NCBI RefSeq assembly: GCF_014698015.1
Contig: NZ_JACXBS010000001.1
Location: 62,001-126,000, forward strand
Length of the DNA stretch: 64,000 nt
DNA from: Kocuria sp. cx-455
GTDB taxonomy: Bacteria; Actinomycetota; Actinomycetes; Actinomycetales; Micrococcaceae
Direction of reading: 5' to 3'
Positions 54,967 through 63,052 of the stretch are shown piece by piece. The notes under the pieces were generated by a model. That model had not been told where the DNA came from and did no database searches. It was given only the letters and a program-made list of their open reading frames with translations. Position 1 is the first letter of the stretch, and the number at the start of each line of letters is the position of its first letter. The translations under genes were made by a program, and so were the position numbers.

Positions 54967-55824
54967 CTAGGCGAGCTGGAACGAGCGCTTGGACAGGCCG
55001 AGCTTGTAGCCCTCGACCGTGGTCTTCACTGAACCTTCGGGATTGTCCGCCGCGCCCAAGGTAATGAACAGCGGCGTGAAGTGCTCCACGGTGGGGTGGG
55101 CGTGCGGCATGCCCGGGGCGTCGGCGCGGAAGCGGGACAGGCCGGCCACATCGCCGTCGGCGAGCAACTGGGCGGCCCACGCATCGAAGTCCACGGACCA
55201 GGACTCGGGCTCGACCGTGGTTCCCAACAGCAGCTGACGCGATGGCATGCCGTGCGTCATGAAACCGGAACCGATCACCAGGTAACCCTCCTGACGCAAC
55301 TGGCGCAGGTGACGGCCCAGGTCCATGAGGCGTTCGGGGGAGTGCGTGGGCATCGAGACCTGCAGCGCGGGGACATCTGCCAGTGGGTACATCGCCCGCA
55401 GCGGCACCCATGCGCCGTGGTCCAAGCCGCGGTTGTGGTCGATGTGCAGGGACTCGTTGTCCGGCATCATCGCGGCGATCCGCGCACCCAGGGTTGAGGC
55501 GTCCGGGGTGGGGTAGATGAGTTGGTAGAAGCGCTGCTCGAACCCACCGAAGTCGTAGACCAACGGGGTGTTGGCGGTGGGCGAGGTGATGGAGGTGGGA
55601 GCGTTCTCCCAGTGAGCGGACACCACCACCACGCCGCGCGGCTTGGGCATGGTCATGGCCCACTCGAAGAGTTCCGAGAGCCAGAGCGCGTCATCGAGCA
55701 GGCCCGGGTAGCCGTGGCTCAGGTAAATGGAAGGCAACGGCGCGTCACCGTCTTGCCAGCGCGGTTGCGCGGCCGAGCGGGGGACCGAGGACATCTCATG
55801 ACGGTCGAGAACGGTCATGCTCAT
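54967..55824 (-). CDS. DODA-type extradiol ring-opening dioxygenase (LigB superfamily)
   Basis: A 285-residue class III extradiol dioxygenase-like enzyme. Probable iron ligands are His in LSHGYPGL, His in NRGLDHGAW and His in FMTHGMP, with VVVSAHWE nearby. This matches the 4,5-DOPA dioxygenase/YgiD group acting on catechol-type compounds. ATG is at 55824 after AAGGAAG. It diverges from a MarR regulator over a 92-base spacer that contains a palindrome overlapping its likely promoter. Confidence 0.88.
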   Translation of the reverse strand: MSMTVLDRHEMSSVPRSAAQPRWQDGDAPLPSIYLSHGYPGLLDDALWLSELFEWAMTMPKPRGVVVVSAHWENAPTSITSPTANTPLVYDFGGFEQRFYQLIYPTPDASTLGARIAAMMPDNESLHIDHNRGLDHGAWVPLRAMYPLADVPALQVSMPTHSPERLMDLGRHLRQLRQEGYLVIGSGFMTHGMPSRQLLLGTTVEPESWSVDFDAWAAQLLADGDVAGLSRFRADAPGMPHAHPTVEHFTPLFITLGAADNPEGSVKTTVEGYKLGLSKRSFQLA

Positions 55825-55853
55825 GGTAGTTACTTCCTTACAAAATAGTTTCT

Positions 55854-55865
55854 GTTGCAAGCAAC
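55854..55865. promoter_or_regulatory. Candidate MarR operator GTTGCAAGCAAC
   Basis: A perfect inverted repeat GTTGC-aa-GCAAC lies in the divergent spacer, containing the TTGCnnGCAA core often seen for MarR proteins. It lies 29 bases upstream of the dioxygenase ATG and 15 bases upstream of the predicted marR -35. Confidence 0.6.
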
Positions 55866-55880
55866 TGTAGGGGGCAATAT

Positions 55881-55909
55881 TTGCCGCGTCAATATATTCC
55901 ACCTAGAAT
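55881..55909 (+). promoter_or_regulatory. Predicted sigma70-type promoter of the marR gene (leaderless)
   Basis: TTGCCG (55881-55886), a 17-base spacer and TAGAAT (55904-55909). The -10 element ends seven bases before the ATG at 55917, the spacing expected for a leaderless transcript that begins at the start codon. Confidence 0.6.
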
Positions 55910-55916
55910 CGAGGTT

Positions 55917-56402
55917 ATGAGCGATACAGAATGGTTGTCCGAGGACGAGCGCGAAGCATGGCTGGCGCTCGTGTCGATCATGTTCCGGCTGCCCGGTGCT
56001 GTGGAGACACAGCTGCGCAGCGAGGAAGATATGTCTTTGGCGGAATACCTGGTTCTGGCGATGCTCTCCGAAGCCCCCGACCATCGACACCGCATGTCCG
56101 AACTCGCGGCGGCCACCAATACCTCCCAGTCGCGGCTCTCCCGCATCGTGGCGCGCATGGAAAAGGCCGGTCTGGTTACCCGTGAAGGTCGCCTCGATGA
56201 CCGTCGCGTGGTCATTGCCGAAATCACCGACGCCGGCATCGAGCGCATCCAGCAGGCCGCGCCCGCTCACGTGCGTCACGTGCGAGAGATCGTCTTCGAC
56301 CGGCTGAGCTGCGAGCAAGTGGGGCAGCTCGTCGAGATCGGCCGGGCGCTCAACTGTGGACCGGTCGAGGACGTGGCGAGGGGTCTGCGCTCGATCGTCT
56401 GA
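55917..56402 (+). CDS. MarR family transcriptional regulator
   Basis: A 161-residue winged-helix repressor. The recognition helix region is MSELAAATNTSQSRLSRIVARMEKAGLV and the wing is EGRLDDRRVVIAEIT, both canonical for MarR. The ATG at 55917 is preferred over an in-frame start at 55881, which would fall inside the -35 element. It probably represses the divergent dioxygenase gene and itself; the ligand is unknown, possibly an aromatic compound. Confidence 0.9.
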   Translation: MSDTEWLSEDEREAWLALVSIMFRLPGAVETQLRSEEDMSLAEYLVLAMLSEAPDHRHRMSELAAATNTSQSRLSRIVARMEKAGLVTREGRLDDRRVVIAEITDAGIERIQQAAPAHVRHVREIVFDRLSCEQVGQLVEIGRALNCGPVEDVARGLRSIV

Positions 56403-56545
56403 TCGCCCAGCTGCTTCAAGTACCTACTAATGTGAGCACCCTTTCTCGGGCGCGCTCAGCCTCCCCAACGGACGCCCCACGTGCCACTTGCTCGCCGGTG
56501 GCACAGCTGCTCCTTGCCCCTCTTTTGCGGGTCTAGAGTGGCGGG

Positions 56546-58414
56546 GTGAGTATGAACAGCAGTCCGTACCGGGTCATGATGGGCGCCGTCAAGGGCCAGG
56601 AGTACAAGGGGCGCAGGATCAGCGGTGCCACCATCAAGCGCATCGTGACTTTTGCGCGCCCGCATCGTAAAACCATTGCGCTGTTCATTGTCGTTTCGGT
56701 GGTGCTGGCGATCCTCGGCGTGGTGACGCCGGTCCTCGCGGGACGCGTGGTTAATGCCATCACCGGCGGGCAGGATGTCTCTGCCGTGGTGTGGCTGGCC
56801 GTGGGAATTGCCATTGTGGCACTGCTGGATGCCGGCCTGTCCGTGCTCAACCGGCTGCTGTCCTCGCGCGTGGGCGAGGGCTTGATCTACGACCTGCGCA
56901 CCACCGTGTACGACCACGTGCAGACCATGCCGCTCGCTTTCTTCACTCGCACCCGCACGGGCGCGTTGGTCTCCCGGCTCAACACCGATGTGATCGGTGC
57001 GCAGCGCGCCTTCGCCGGAACACTGTCCGGTGTGGTCTCCAATGTGGTGTCGCTGGCGCTGACCGTGGGTGTCATGGTGACCATCTCGTGGCAGGTCACG
57101 GGTTTGTCGCTGCTGTTGCTCCCCATCTTCTTGATTCCCGCCCGCGCCATGGGTGGACGACTGGCCGGTCTGCAACGGCAATCCGCGCAGTACAACGCGC
57201 AGATGTCCATCCGCATGACCGAGCGTTTTGCCGCGGGTGGCGCCACGCTGGTCAAGCTCTACGGCGACCCCTCGAGTGAGTCCCGACAGTTCGCCGAACG
57301 CGCCGCGAGCGTGCGCAATGTGGGCATTCGCACCACCATGCTGCAGACCACGTTCGTCACCGCGCTGACCTTGGTCTCGGCTCTGGCGCTCGCGCTGGTG
57401 TACGGGGTGGGTGGTGCGCAGGCGATCCTGGGTCATCTGGATGCCGGCGCCGTGGTCACCCTGGGCATGCTGTTGACCAGGCTATATACGCCATTGACCA
57501 TGTTGGCCAATGCCCACATGGACATCATGAGTGCCGTGGTGAGCTTCGAGCGCGTGTTCGAGGTGTTGGACATCAAGCCCCTCATCCGTGAGGCTCCGAA
57601 TGCCCGCGCCATTGCACCGGGCCCCGCGTCCGTGGAGTTCGACGGCGTCCACTTCGCCTATCCCTCGGCAGACCAGGTTTCGCTGGCCTCCCTGGAGGAC
57701 GTGGCGGTCCTCGACTCGCGCGGCGGTGAGGAAGTGCTGCACGGGATTTCCTTCAACGCCCAGCCCGGTCACACCGTGGCCCTGGTGGGGTCCTCGGGCG
57801 CGGGTAAGTCCACGATCGCCCAGCTGGTGGCGCGTCTGTACGACGTCGACGGCGGCGCCGTGCGAGTGGGCGGCCAGGATGTCCGTGACACCACCTTCGA
57901 ATCCCTGCGGGACACCGTGGGCATGGTCATGCAGGACGGTCACCTGTTCCACGACACCATCCGCGCCAACTTGGCCCTGGCCCGGCCGGAGTCCACCGAC
58001 GAGGACCTCTGGCACGCCCTGGACCGCGCCCGCATGAAGCACGTGATCGAATCCCTCCCGGACGGACTGGACACCGTGGTGGGGGAGCGCGGCTACCGGC
58101 TCTCCGGCGGTGAGCGTCAGCGCCTGACCATTGCCCGGTTGCTGCTTGCCCAGCCGCGCGTGGTCATCCTGGACGAGGCCACCTCCGCGCTGGATTCCAC
58201 CAACGAGGCCCACGTGCAGGCCGCCCTGAGCGAAGCAATGATTGGGCGCACGGCCATCGTGATCGCCCACCGACTTTCGACCATTCGGCAGGCCGACCAG
58301 ATCCTGGTGATCGAGGCCGGCCGGATCGTGGAGCGCGGCACGCACCGGCAATTGCTCGAGGTCAACGGCCGGTACGCGGAACTGTACGAAACGCAGTTCT
58401 CGACGGCCGAGTGA
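56546..58414 (+). CDS. ABC transporter, fused permease-ATPase (exporter type)
   Basis: A 622-residue half-transporter. Six membrane segments occupy about 40-330, and the nucleotide-binding domain about 365-615 has Walker A GSSGAGKST, signature LSGGERQR, Walker B VVILDEATSALD and the His switch IAHRLST. An unusual feature is an insertion after PSADQVSLASLED (about 380-400) in the A-loop region, before HGISFNAQPG. GTG at 56546 is used; an ATG two codons later is also possible. It acts as a homo- or heterodimer; the substrate is unknown. Confidence 0.92.
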   Translation: MSMNSSPYRVMMGAVKGQEYKGRRISGATIKRIVTFARPHRKTIALFIVVSVVLAILGVVTPVLAGRVVNAITGGQDVSAVVWLAVGIAIVALLDAGLSVLNRLLSSRVGEGLIYDLRTTVYDHVQTMPLAFFTRTRTGALVSRLNTDVIGAQRAFAGTLSGVVSNVVSLALTVGVMVTISWQVTGLSLLLLPIFLIPARAMGGRLAGLQRQSAQYNAQMSIRMTERFAAGGATLVKLYGDPSSESRQFAERAASVRNVGIRTTMLQTTFVTALTLVSALALALVYGVGGAQAILGHLDAGAVVTLGMLLTRLYTPLTMLANAHMDIMSAVVSFERVFEVLDIKPLIREAPNARAIAPGPASVEFDGVHFAYPSADQVSLASLEDVAVLDSRGGEEVLHGISFNAQPGHTVALVGSSGAGKSTIAQLVARLYDVDGGAVRVGGQDVRDTTFESLRDTVGMVMQDGHLFHDTIRANLALARPESTDEDLWHALDRARMKHVIESLPDGLDTVVGERGYRLSGGERQRLTIARLLLAQPRVVILDEATSALDSTNEAHVQAALSEAMIGRTAIVIAHRLSTIRQADQILVIEAGRIVERGTHRQLLEVNGRYAELYETQFSTAE

Positions 58415-58433
58415 GCGGGCCTAATCTGGGGCC

Positions 58434-59024
58434 ATGCCCATGAACGTCTCGCTACCCGACCAGCTGATGGAAGAACTGGGGATCACCGGAGCCCACGCGA
58501 TTGCCGTGGTCCTGTCCGCGGTGGGAATCTACCTGGCGTTCCTCGTGTTCGTGCGGATCTTCGGTCAGCGCGTGCTCATGGCCATGTCCACCTTTGACGT
58601 GGTCATCACGGTCATGCTCGGTTCGGTGGCCGGTCGCGTGATCCTGGGCCATCCGCCCACGCTGACCAGCGGCATCCTGGGCCTTGCCACCCTGTTCATT
58701 CTGGAGGCCGTGTTCGGGCAATTGCGCTCGTCGTTGCGGGTGCAGAGGCTCATGAACAGCCCGGCGCGGTTGCTCATGATCGGGCCGCAAATTCAGGAGA
58801 AAACGCTCAAGCGCTCTCACATCACCCCGGGGGAATTGCACGGCGCATTGCGCAGAGCGGGTATCCGTTCATATCAGGAGATCGCGTGCGTACTTCAGGA
58901 ACCCGGGGGCGGCATCAGTGTGCTGCGCCGCGGGGTTCCCCTTGACCCGCGGCTGCTCACGGACGTCGCCGGTGCAGACCGCATCCCGGCCGAGTTCCTG
59001 GGTCAGGACGGATCTGAAAAATAA
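58434..59024 (+). CDS. DUF421 (YetF-like) membrane protein
   Basis: A 196-residue protein with three N-terminal membrane segments (about 20-100) and a C-terminal soluble domain (about 105-190). LVFVRIFGQRVLMAMSTFDVVITVMLGSVAG is the conserved DUF421 core, and the soluble part has the family pattern AGIRSYQEIACVLQEPGG. The function is unknown. The start at MPMN (58434) has only a TGGGG ribosome site; the second Met is an alternative. It lies 19 bases after the ABC exporter. Confidence 0.88.
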   Translation: MPMNVSLPDQLMEELGITGAHAIAVVLSAVGIYLAFLVFVRIFGQRVLMAMSTFDVVITVMLGSVAGRVILGHPPTLTSGILGLATLFILEAVFGQLRSSLRVQRLMNSPARLLMIGPQIQEKTLKRSHITPGELHGALRRAGIRSYQEIACVLQEPGGGISVLRRGVPLDPRLLTDVAGADRIPAEFLGQDGSEK

Positions 59025-59109
59025 ACGCGGACAACACCGTGACATAACGGAGCACGCTGATGATTTCCGTGGATAGGATAAACGCACGCCACGGAAGGGA
59101 CTTCAGGGC

Positions 59110-60321
59110 ATGACCGAAACGGCCATTCGCTATTCAGGCGTGAGCAAGGTGTATCCCAACGGGACCACCGCCGTGGATCACTTGGATCTGGAGATCCCCA
59201 CCGGCTCACTCACCGTGTTCGTAGGCCCATCCGGCTGCGGCAAAACCACTTCTCTGCGGATGCTCAACCGCATGGTGGAACCCACCTCCGGCACCGTGGA
59301 GATTGACGGCCGCAACGTGGCGGACGTTCCCGCCGCGCAACTGCGCCGTTCCATGGGCTACGTGATGCAGCAGTCCGGGCTCATGCCCCATCGCACGGTG
59401 GAGGACAACATCGCCACCGTTCCCCGGTTGAACGGGGTGGCCAAGTCCACCGCGCGTGACAACGCCCGCAAACTGCTCGGCTCCGTGGGCTTGGACGAGT
59501 CACTGGCCACTCGCTACCCGGCGCAATTGTCCGGCGGACAGCAGCAGCGGGTGGGCGTGGCCCGAGCGCTCGCGGCCGATCCGCCCATCCTGCTCATGGA
59601 TGAACCCTTCTCCGCGGTGGACCCCGTGGTGCGCCAGGACCTGCAGCGCGAACTCCTGGACCTTCAGAAGCGACTGCACCGCACCATCGTGTTCGTCACC
59701 CACGACATCGACGAGGCCATCACCCTGGGCAACCGCGTGGCCGTGTTCGCCCGCGGCGGCAAGCTGGCCCAATACGCCACCCCGGAAGAACTATTGCGTG
59801 CGCCCGCCGATGACTTCGTGGCGGATTTCATCGGCCGTGACCGTGGCTTCCGGTCCCTGACCTTCGACCGCGCCCCGGTGACGGTTCATCCCGTCACGGT
59901 GTTCCACGCGGACACCGGCCAGCGCTCGCGGGTCGACTCTGCTCGCGGCGCCGGCGGCGCTCCCTGCCAGGCCGACGGCGCCCACGGCGCCACGCACGCG
60001 GCCGCAGGAATCGGCGCGGGCGCGGCGTCGTCGGAGGGCTGGATCCTGCTGGTCAATGAACGCAACGCGCCGCTGGGTTGGCTGCCCGTGGACGATGCCG
60101 GCACCCCGGCCCCGCGCGAGCAACTGCGCGTGGGCGGCACCCTGTGGCACGCCGGTGATTCGCTGCGTACCGCCTTGGACGCCGCGCTGTCCTCGCCGTC
60201 CGGGCAAGCCGTGGCCGTTCATGAGGATGGCACCGTGGCCGGGATCCTGCGCGGCGACGAAATCATGCGCGCCATTGAGGACCAACGTGACGAACGCTCC
60301 GACCGGCGGGAGCGGCCGTGA
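59110..60321 (+). CDS. Osmoprotectant ABC importer ATPase (OpuCA/ProV type)
   Basis: A 403-residue ATP-binding subunit for quaternary amine (glycine betaine/choline/carnitine) uptake. It has Walker A GPSGCGKTT (39-47), the Q-loop region MQQSGLMPHRTVEDN, signature LSGGQQQRVG, Walker B ILLMDEPFSAVDP and the His loop VTHDIDEA. The C-terminal part has a Gly/Ala-rich, poorly conserved stretch (about 275-315) and then what looks like a single degenerate CBS unit (VAVHEDGTVAGILRGDEIM) instead of the usual tandem pair. ATG is at 59110 after GGAAGGGA. It is the first gene of a four-gene overlapping operon. Confidence 0.92.
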   Translation: MTETAIRYSGVSKVYPNGTTAVDHLDLEIPTGSLTVFVGPSGCGKTTSLRMLNRMVEPTSGTVEIDGRNVADVPAAQLRRSMGYVMQQSGLMPHRTVEDNIATVPRLNGVAKSTARDNARKLLGSVGLDESLATRYPAQLSGGQQQRVGVARALAADPPILLMDEPFSAVDPVVRQDLQRELLDLQKRLHRTIVFVTHDIDEAITLGNRVAVFARGGKLAQYATPEELLRAPADDFVADFIGRDRGFRSLTFDRAPVTVHPVTVFHADTGQRSRVDSARGAGGAPCQADGAHGATHAAAGIGAGAASSEGWILLVNERNAPLGWLPVDDAGTPAPREQLRVGGTLWHAGDSLRTALDAALSSPSGQAVAVHEDGTVAGILRGDEIMRAIEDQRDERSDRRERP

Positions 60322-61100
60322 ACTGGCTGTCGAACAATTGGTCCACGGTCTTCGAACTCACGGGCACCCACCTGCTGCAATCGGTGGTTCCCGTGGTGGT
60401 GGGATTGCTGATTTCCGTCCCCCTGGCCCGGTTGGCCGCCGGCAGCACGTGGTTACGGCCGCTGTTCGTGACCGGATCGTCGCTGCTGTACACGATTCCC
60501 TCGCTCACGCTGTTCGTGGTGCTGCCCCTGATTCTGGGCACGCAAGTGACCTCGCTGATCAACGTGATCGTGGCGCTGACCCTGTACGTGATCGCCATTC
60601 TGGTGCGCTCGTGCGTGGACGCGTTCGAGGCCGTGGACAAGGACATCCTGCAGGCGGCAACCGCCATGGGGTACAAGCCGGTGCGCCGATTCTTCGGCGT
60701 GGAACTCCCCTTGGCGGTGCCCGTGATGATCGCGGGGCTGCGGGTGGCCACGGTGTCCAATATTTCCATGGTGTCCGTGGGTGCGGTGATCGGAATCCAG
60801 TCCTTGGGCACGCTGTTCACGGATGGCCTGCGGCGCTCCATCATGTCCGAGATCCTGGTGGGCATTGTGGCCACCGTGATCCTGGCCGTGGTGTTGGACC
60901 AACTGCTGCGCCTGATCGGTCACGTGCTGACTCGATGGCGCCGTGCCGGTCAGGTCAGCACCGGGAACCGGAGTCGTAAGGGGCACGGCGCCGGCGCGGA
61001 TCAGCGTCCCGTCGCGAGCCACGACCACGAGGCCGGGGACGAGGACTCCCAGCGCGCCCGTTCCATCGCCGGGGTCGAATCCGGAGGTGCGAAAGCATGA
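60318..61100 (+). CDS. Osmoprotectant ABC importer permease (OpuCB type)
   Basis: A 260-residue inner-membrane permease with about six membrane segments (residues 15-215) and the EAA-loop region KDILQAATAMGYKPVRRFF contacting the ATPase. A 45-residue hydrophilic C-terminal tail (TGNRSRKGHGAG...) is longer than usual. GTG at 60318 overlaps the ATPase stop by four bases, and its own stop overlaps the next permease. Confidence 0.9.
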   Translation: MNWLSNNWSTVFELTGTHLLQSVVPVVVGLLISVPLARLAAGSTWLRPLFVTGSSLLYTIPSLTLFVVLPLILGTQVTSLINVIVALTLYVIAILVRSCVDAFEAVDKDILQAATAMGYKPVRRFFGVELPLAVPVMIAGLRVATVSNISMVSVGAVIGIQSLGTLFTDGLRRSIMSEILVGIVATVILAVVLDQLLRLIGHVLTRWRRAGQVSTGNRSRKGHGAGADQRPVASHDHEAGDEDSQRARSIAGVESGGAKA

Positions 61101-61774
61101 ACCTGATCGATCAGGCCCTGGCATTTCTCACCGATCCCAAGAACTGGACCGGCGCCGCCGGCATCCCGCAACGCATGCTCGAGCACCTGGGCTACACCGC
61201 CCTCACCATGGCGATCGCACTGATCATCGCCGTACCGCTGGGCCTGTGGGTGGGCCACACCGGGCGCGGTAGCGGCGTGGTGGTCGGCATCACCGGCGCG
61301 CTGCGATCACTGCCCACGCTGGGTCTGCTGACCCTGTTCACCCTGCTCATGGGGCTGGGTCTCCTGCCGCCCATTCTGGCGCTCGTGCTGCTGGCGATCC
61401 CACCCATCCTGTCCGGTACGTATTCGGGTGTGGCCTCGGTATCGCCCGCGCTCGTGGACGGCGCCCGAGCCATGGGGATGACCGAACGCCAGACGCTCAC
61501 GCGCGTGGAGATTCCCGTGGCACTGCCCGTGATCCTGGGCGGTATCCGCAACGCCGCGCTGCAGGTGCTCGCCACCGTAACCATCGTGGCCTACATCAAC
61601 CTGGGCGGCCTGGGTCGATACCTGATCGACGGGTTGGCCGTGCGCGACTACGCGCGCATGCTGGCTTCCGTGGTGCTCGTGGCGGTGCTCGCGCTCGCCG
61701 CCGATGCAATTTTGGCTCTGATTCAACGCCTGGTGACCTCACCGGGGCTCAGATTGGCAGGAGAACGCTCATGA
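61097..61774 (+). CDS. Osmoprotectant ABC importer permease (OpuCD type)
   Basis: The second permease of the importer, 225 residues with about six membrane segments and the EAA-type loop VDGARAMGMTERQTLTRVEIP. ATG at 61097 overlaps the preceding permease, and its TGA overlaps the substrate-binding gene in an ATGA, so all four subunits are translationally coupled. Confidence 0.91.
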   Translation: MNLIDQALAFLTDPKNWTGAAGIPQRMLEHLGYTALTMAIALIIAVPLGLWVGHTGRGSGVVVGITGALRSLPTLGLLTLFTLLMGLGLLPPILALVLLAIPPILSGTYSGVASVSPALVDGARAMGMTERQTLTRVEIPVALPVILGGIRNAALQVLATVTIVAYINLGGLGRYLIDGLAVRDYARMLASVVLVAVLALAADAILALIQRLVTSPGLRLAGERS

Positions 61775-62721
61775 ACATTTCCCTTTTCCGGCGCGCGGGC
61801 GCGTGGCTGGCCGGGCTCTTTGCACTGACGCTGGTGCTCACCGCGTGCGGCGGCGGTTCCGATCCGCTCGATGATTCCGGGGACGACGCCGCTTCGGGCG
61901 GGTCCCCGGAGACCGTCACCGTGGGCTCGGCGGACTTTCCCGAGTCCCAGGTGGTCGCGGAACTGTATGCGGGTGTTCTGCGGGACGCCGGTCTGGAGGT
62001 CGAGACCAACACGGGGATCGGTGCTCGCGAGGCCTACACCGGGGCGATCAAGGATGGCTCGGTGGATGTGGTTCCGGACTACTCCGGGAATTTGTTGCTC
62101 TTCGCGGACCCCGAGGCCACCCAGTCTTCCGCCGAGGACATCATGAGCGCGCTTCCGGGCGCCCTGGAAACCGAGGGGCTGTCCGTGTTGGAGGCATCGG
62201 ACGCGGAGAACAAGGATTCGCTGGTGGTCACTCAGGCCACCGCGGATGAGCGCTCATTGACGTCCATCGAGGACATGGCCCCGGTGTGCGGTGAGTTCGT
62301 CATGGCGGGCCCGCCCGAGTTCCAGGAACGCGCCTATGGCGTGAAAGGGCTGGAGGAGAAGTACAACTGCACCTTCAAGTCCTTCGAGCCCATCAATGAC
62401 GGCTCCGGGCCCCTGACCGTGCAGGCCCTCACCAGCGGTGATGTGCAGGTGGCCAACATCTTCACGACCACCCCGGCCGTCGAGGACGAGAACCTGGTGG
62501 TTCTGGAGGATCCCAAGAACAACTTCATTGCGCAGCAGGTCTTGCCATTGACCGCCCCGGATCGTCTGCCGCAGGAGGCGCGGGACGCCCTGAACGAGTT
62601 CTCAGGCAAGCTGGCCACGCAGGATCTGATTGACCTGAATCGTAAGGTCAGCGGTGAACAGCAAATGAACCCGGCCGATGCTGCGGCTGAATGGTTGTCG
62701 GAGAACGGCTACAAGTCCTAG
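61771..62721 (+). CDS. Osmoprotectant-binding lipoprotein (OpuCC/OsmF type)
   Basis: A 316-residue substrate-binding protein. The N-terminus MNISLFRRAGAWLAGLF with lipobox LTAC (Cys26) indicates a lipid-anchored extracytoplasmic protein. The body has the OpuAC/OsmF pattern: VTVGSADFPESQVVAELYAG at the start, GAREAYTGAIKDGSVDVVPDYSG, and a closing segment with LNEFSGKLATQDLIDLN. It delivers betaine-type solutes to the two permeases. A strong terminator follows. Confidence 0.93.
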   Translation: MNISLFRRAGAWLAGLFALTLVLTACGGGSDPLDDSGDDAASGGSPETVTVGSADFPESQVVAELYAGVLRDAGLEVETNTGIGAREAYTGAIKDGSVDVVPDYSGNLLLFADPEATQSSAEDIMSALPGALETEGLSVLEASDAENKDSLVVTQATADERSLTSIEDMAPVCGEFVMAGPPEFQERAYGVKGLEEKYNCTFKSFEPINDGSGPLTVQALTSGDVQVANIFTTTPAVEDENLVVLEDPKNNFIAQQVLPLTAPDRLPQEARDALNEFSGKLATQDLIDLNRKVSGEQQMNPADAAAEWLSENGYKS

Positions 62722-63052
62722 TTTCCACAGGGGTTGTCCACAGTTGGTGGGTCTTCTGGTAAACCGGGGTTGACCTGCTCGAATACGGTATTCGAGCAGG
62801 TCATTTCTCATTCGACACGCCGCACTTTCCACACTTGTGGATAACTCTGTGCACAACCTGTGCAGTAAACGTGGGGTAACGGAATGCAATGCTACGTGTC
62901 ACATTGTTAGGGCACTAACAATCATGTTTATGCTGGGAAAGCCACGATCCACTGGATGGTGGCATTGTCCGCGAGGGCTCGGCGTCAAGGGGGATCTCGA
63001 GCTCGGAACCACCTCACAGATCTATTGCCGTGAGGAGACCGAGGAGACCACT
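62722..63052. other. Spacer with DnaA boxes before the amylosucrase gene
   Basis: This 331-base spacer has no ORF of note. Perfect DnaA boxes are at 62734-62742 (TTGTCCACA) and 62836-62844 (TGTGGATAA, reverse). Weaker ones are at 62721-62729, 62825-62833 and 62848-62856. The terminator of the osmoprotectant operon lies between them. The right part should hold the promoter of the amylosucrase gene; I could not identify it. Confidence 0.65.
62771..62803 (+). terminator. Terminator of the osmoprotectant operon
   Basis: An almost continuous palindrome: arm 62771-62786 (TGACCTGCTCGAATAC) and its exact complement 62788-62803, followed by TTTCT. It ends the four-gene importer transcript. Confidence 0.85.
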
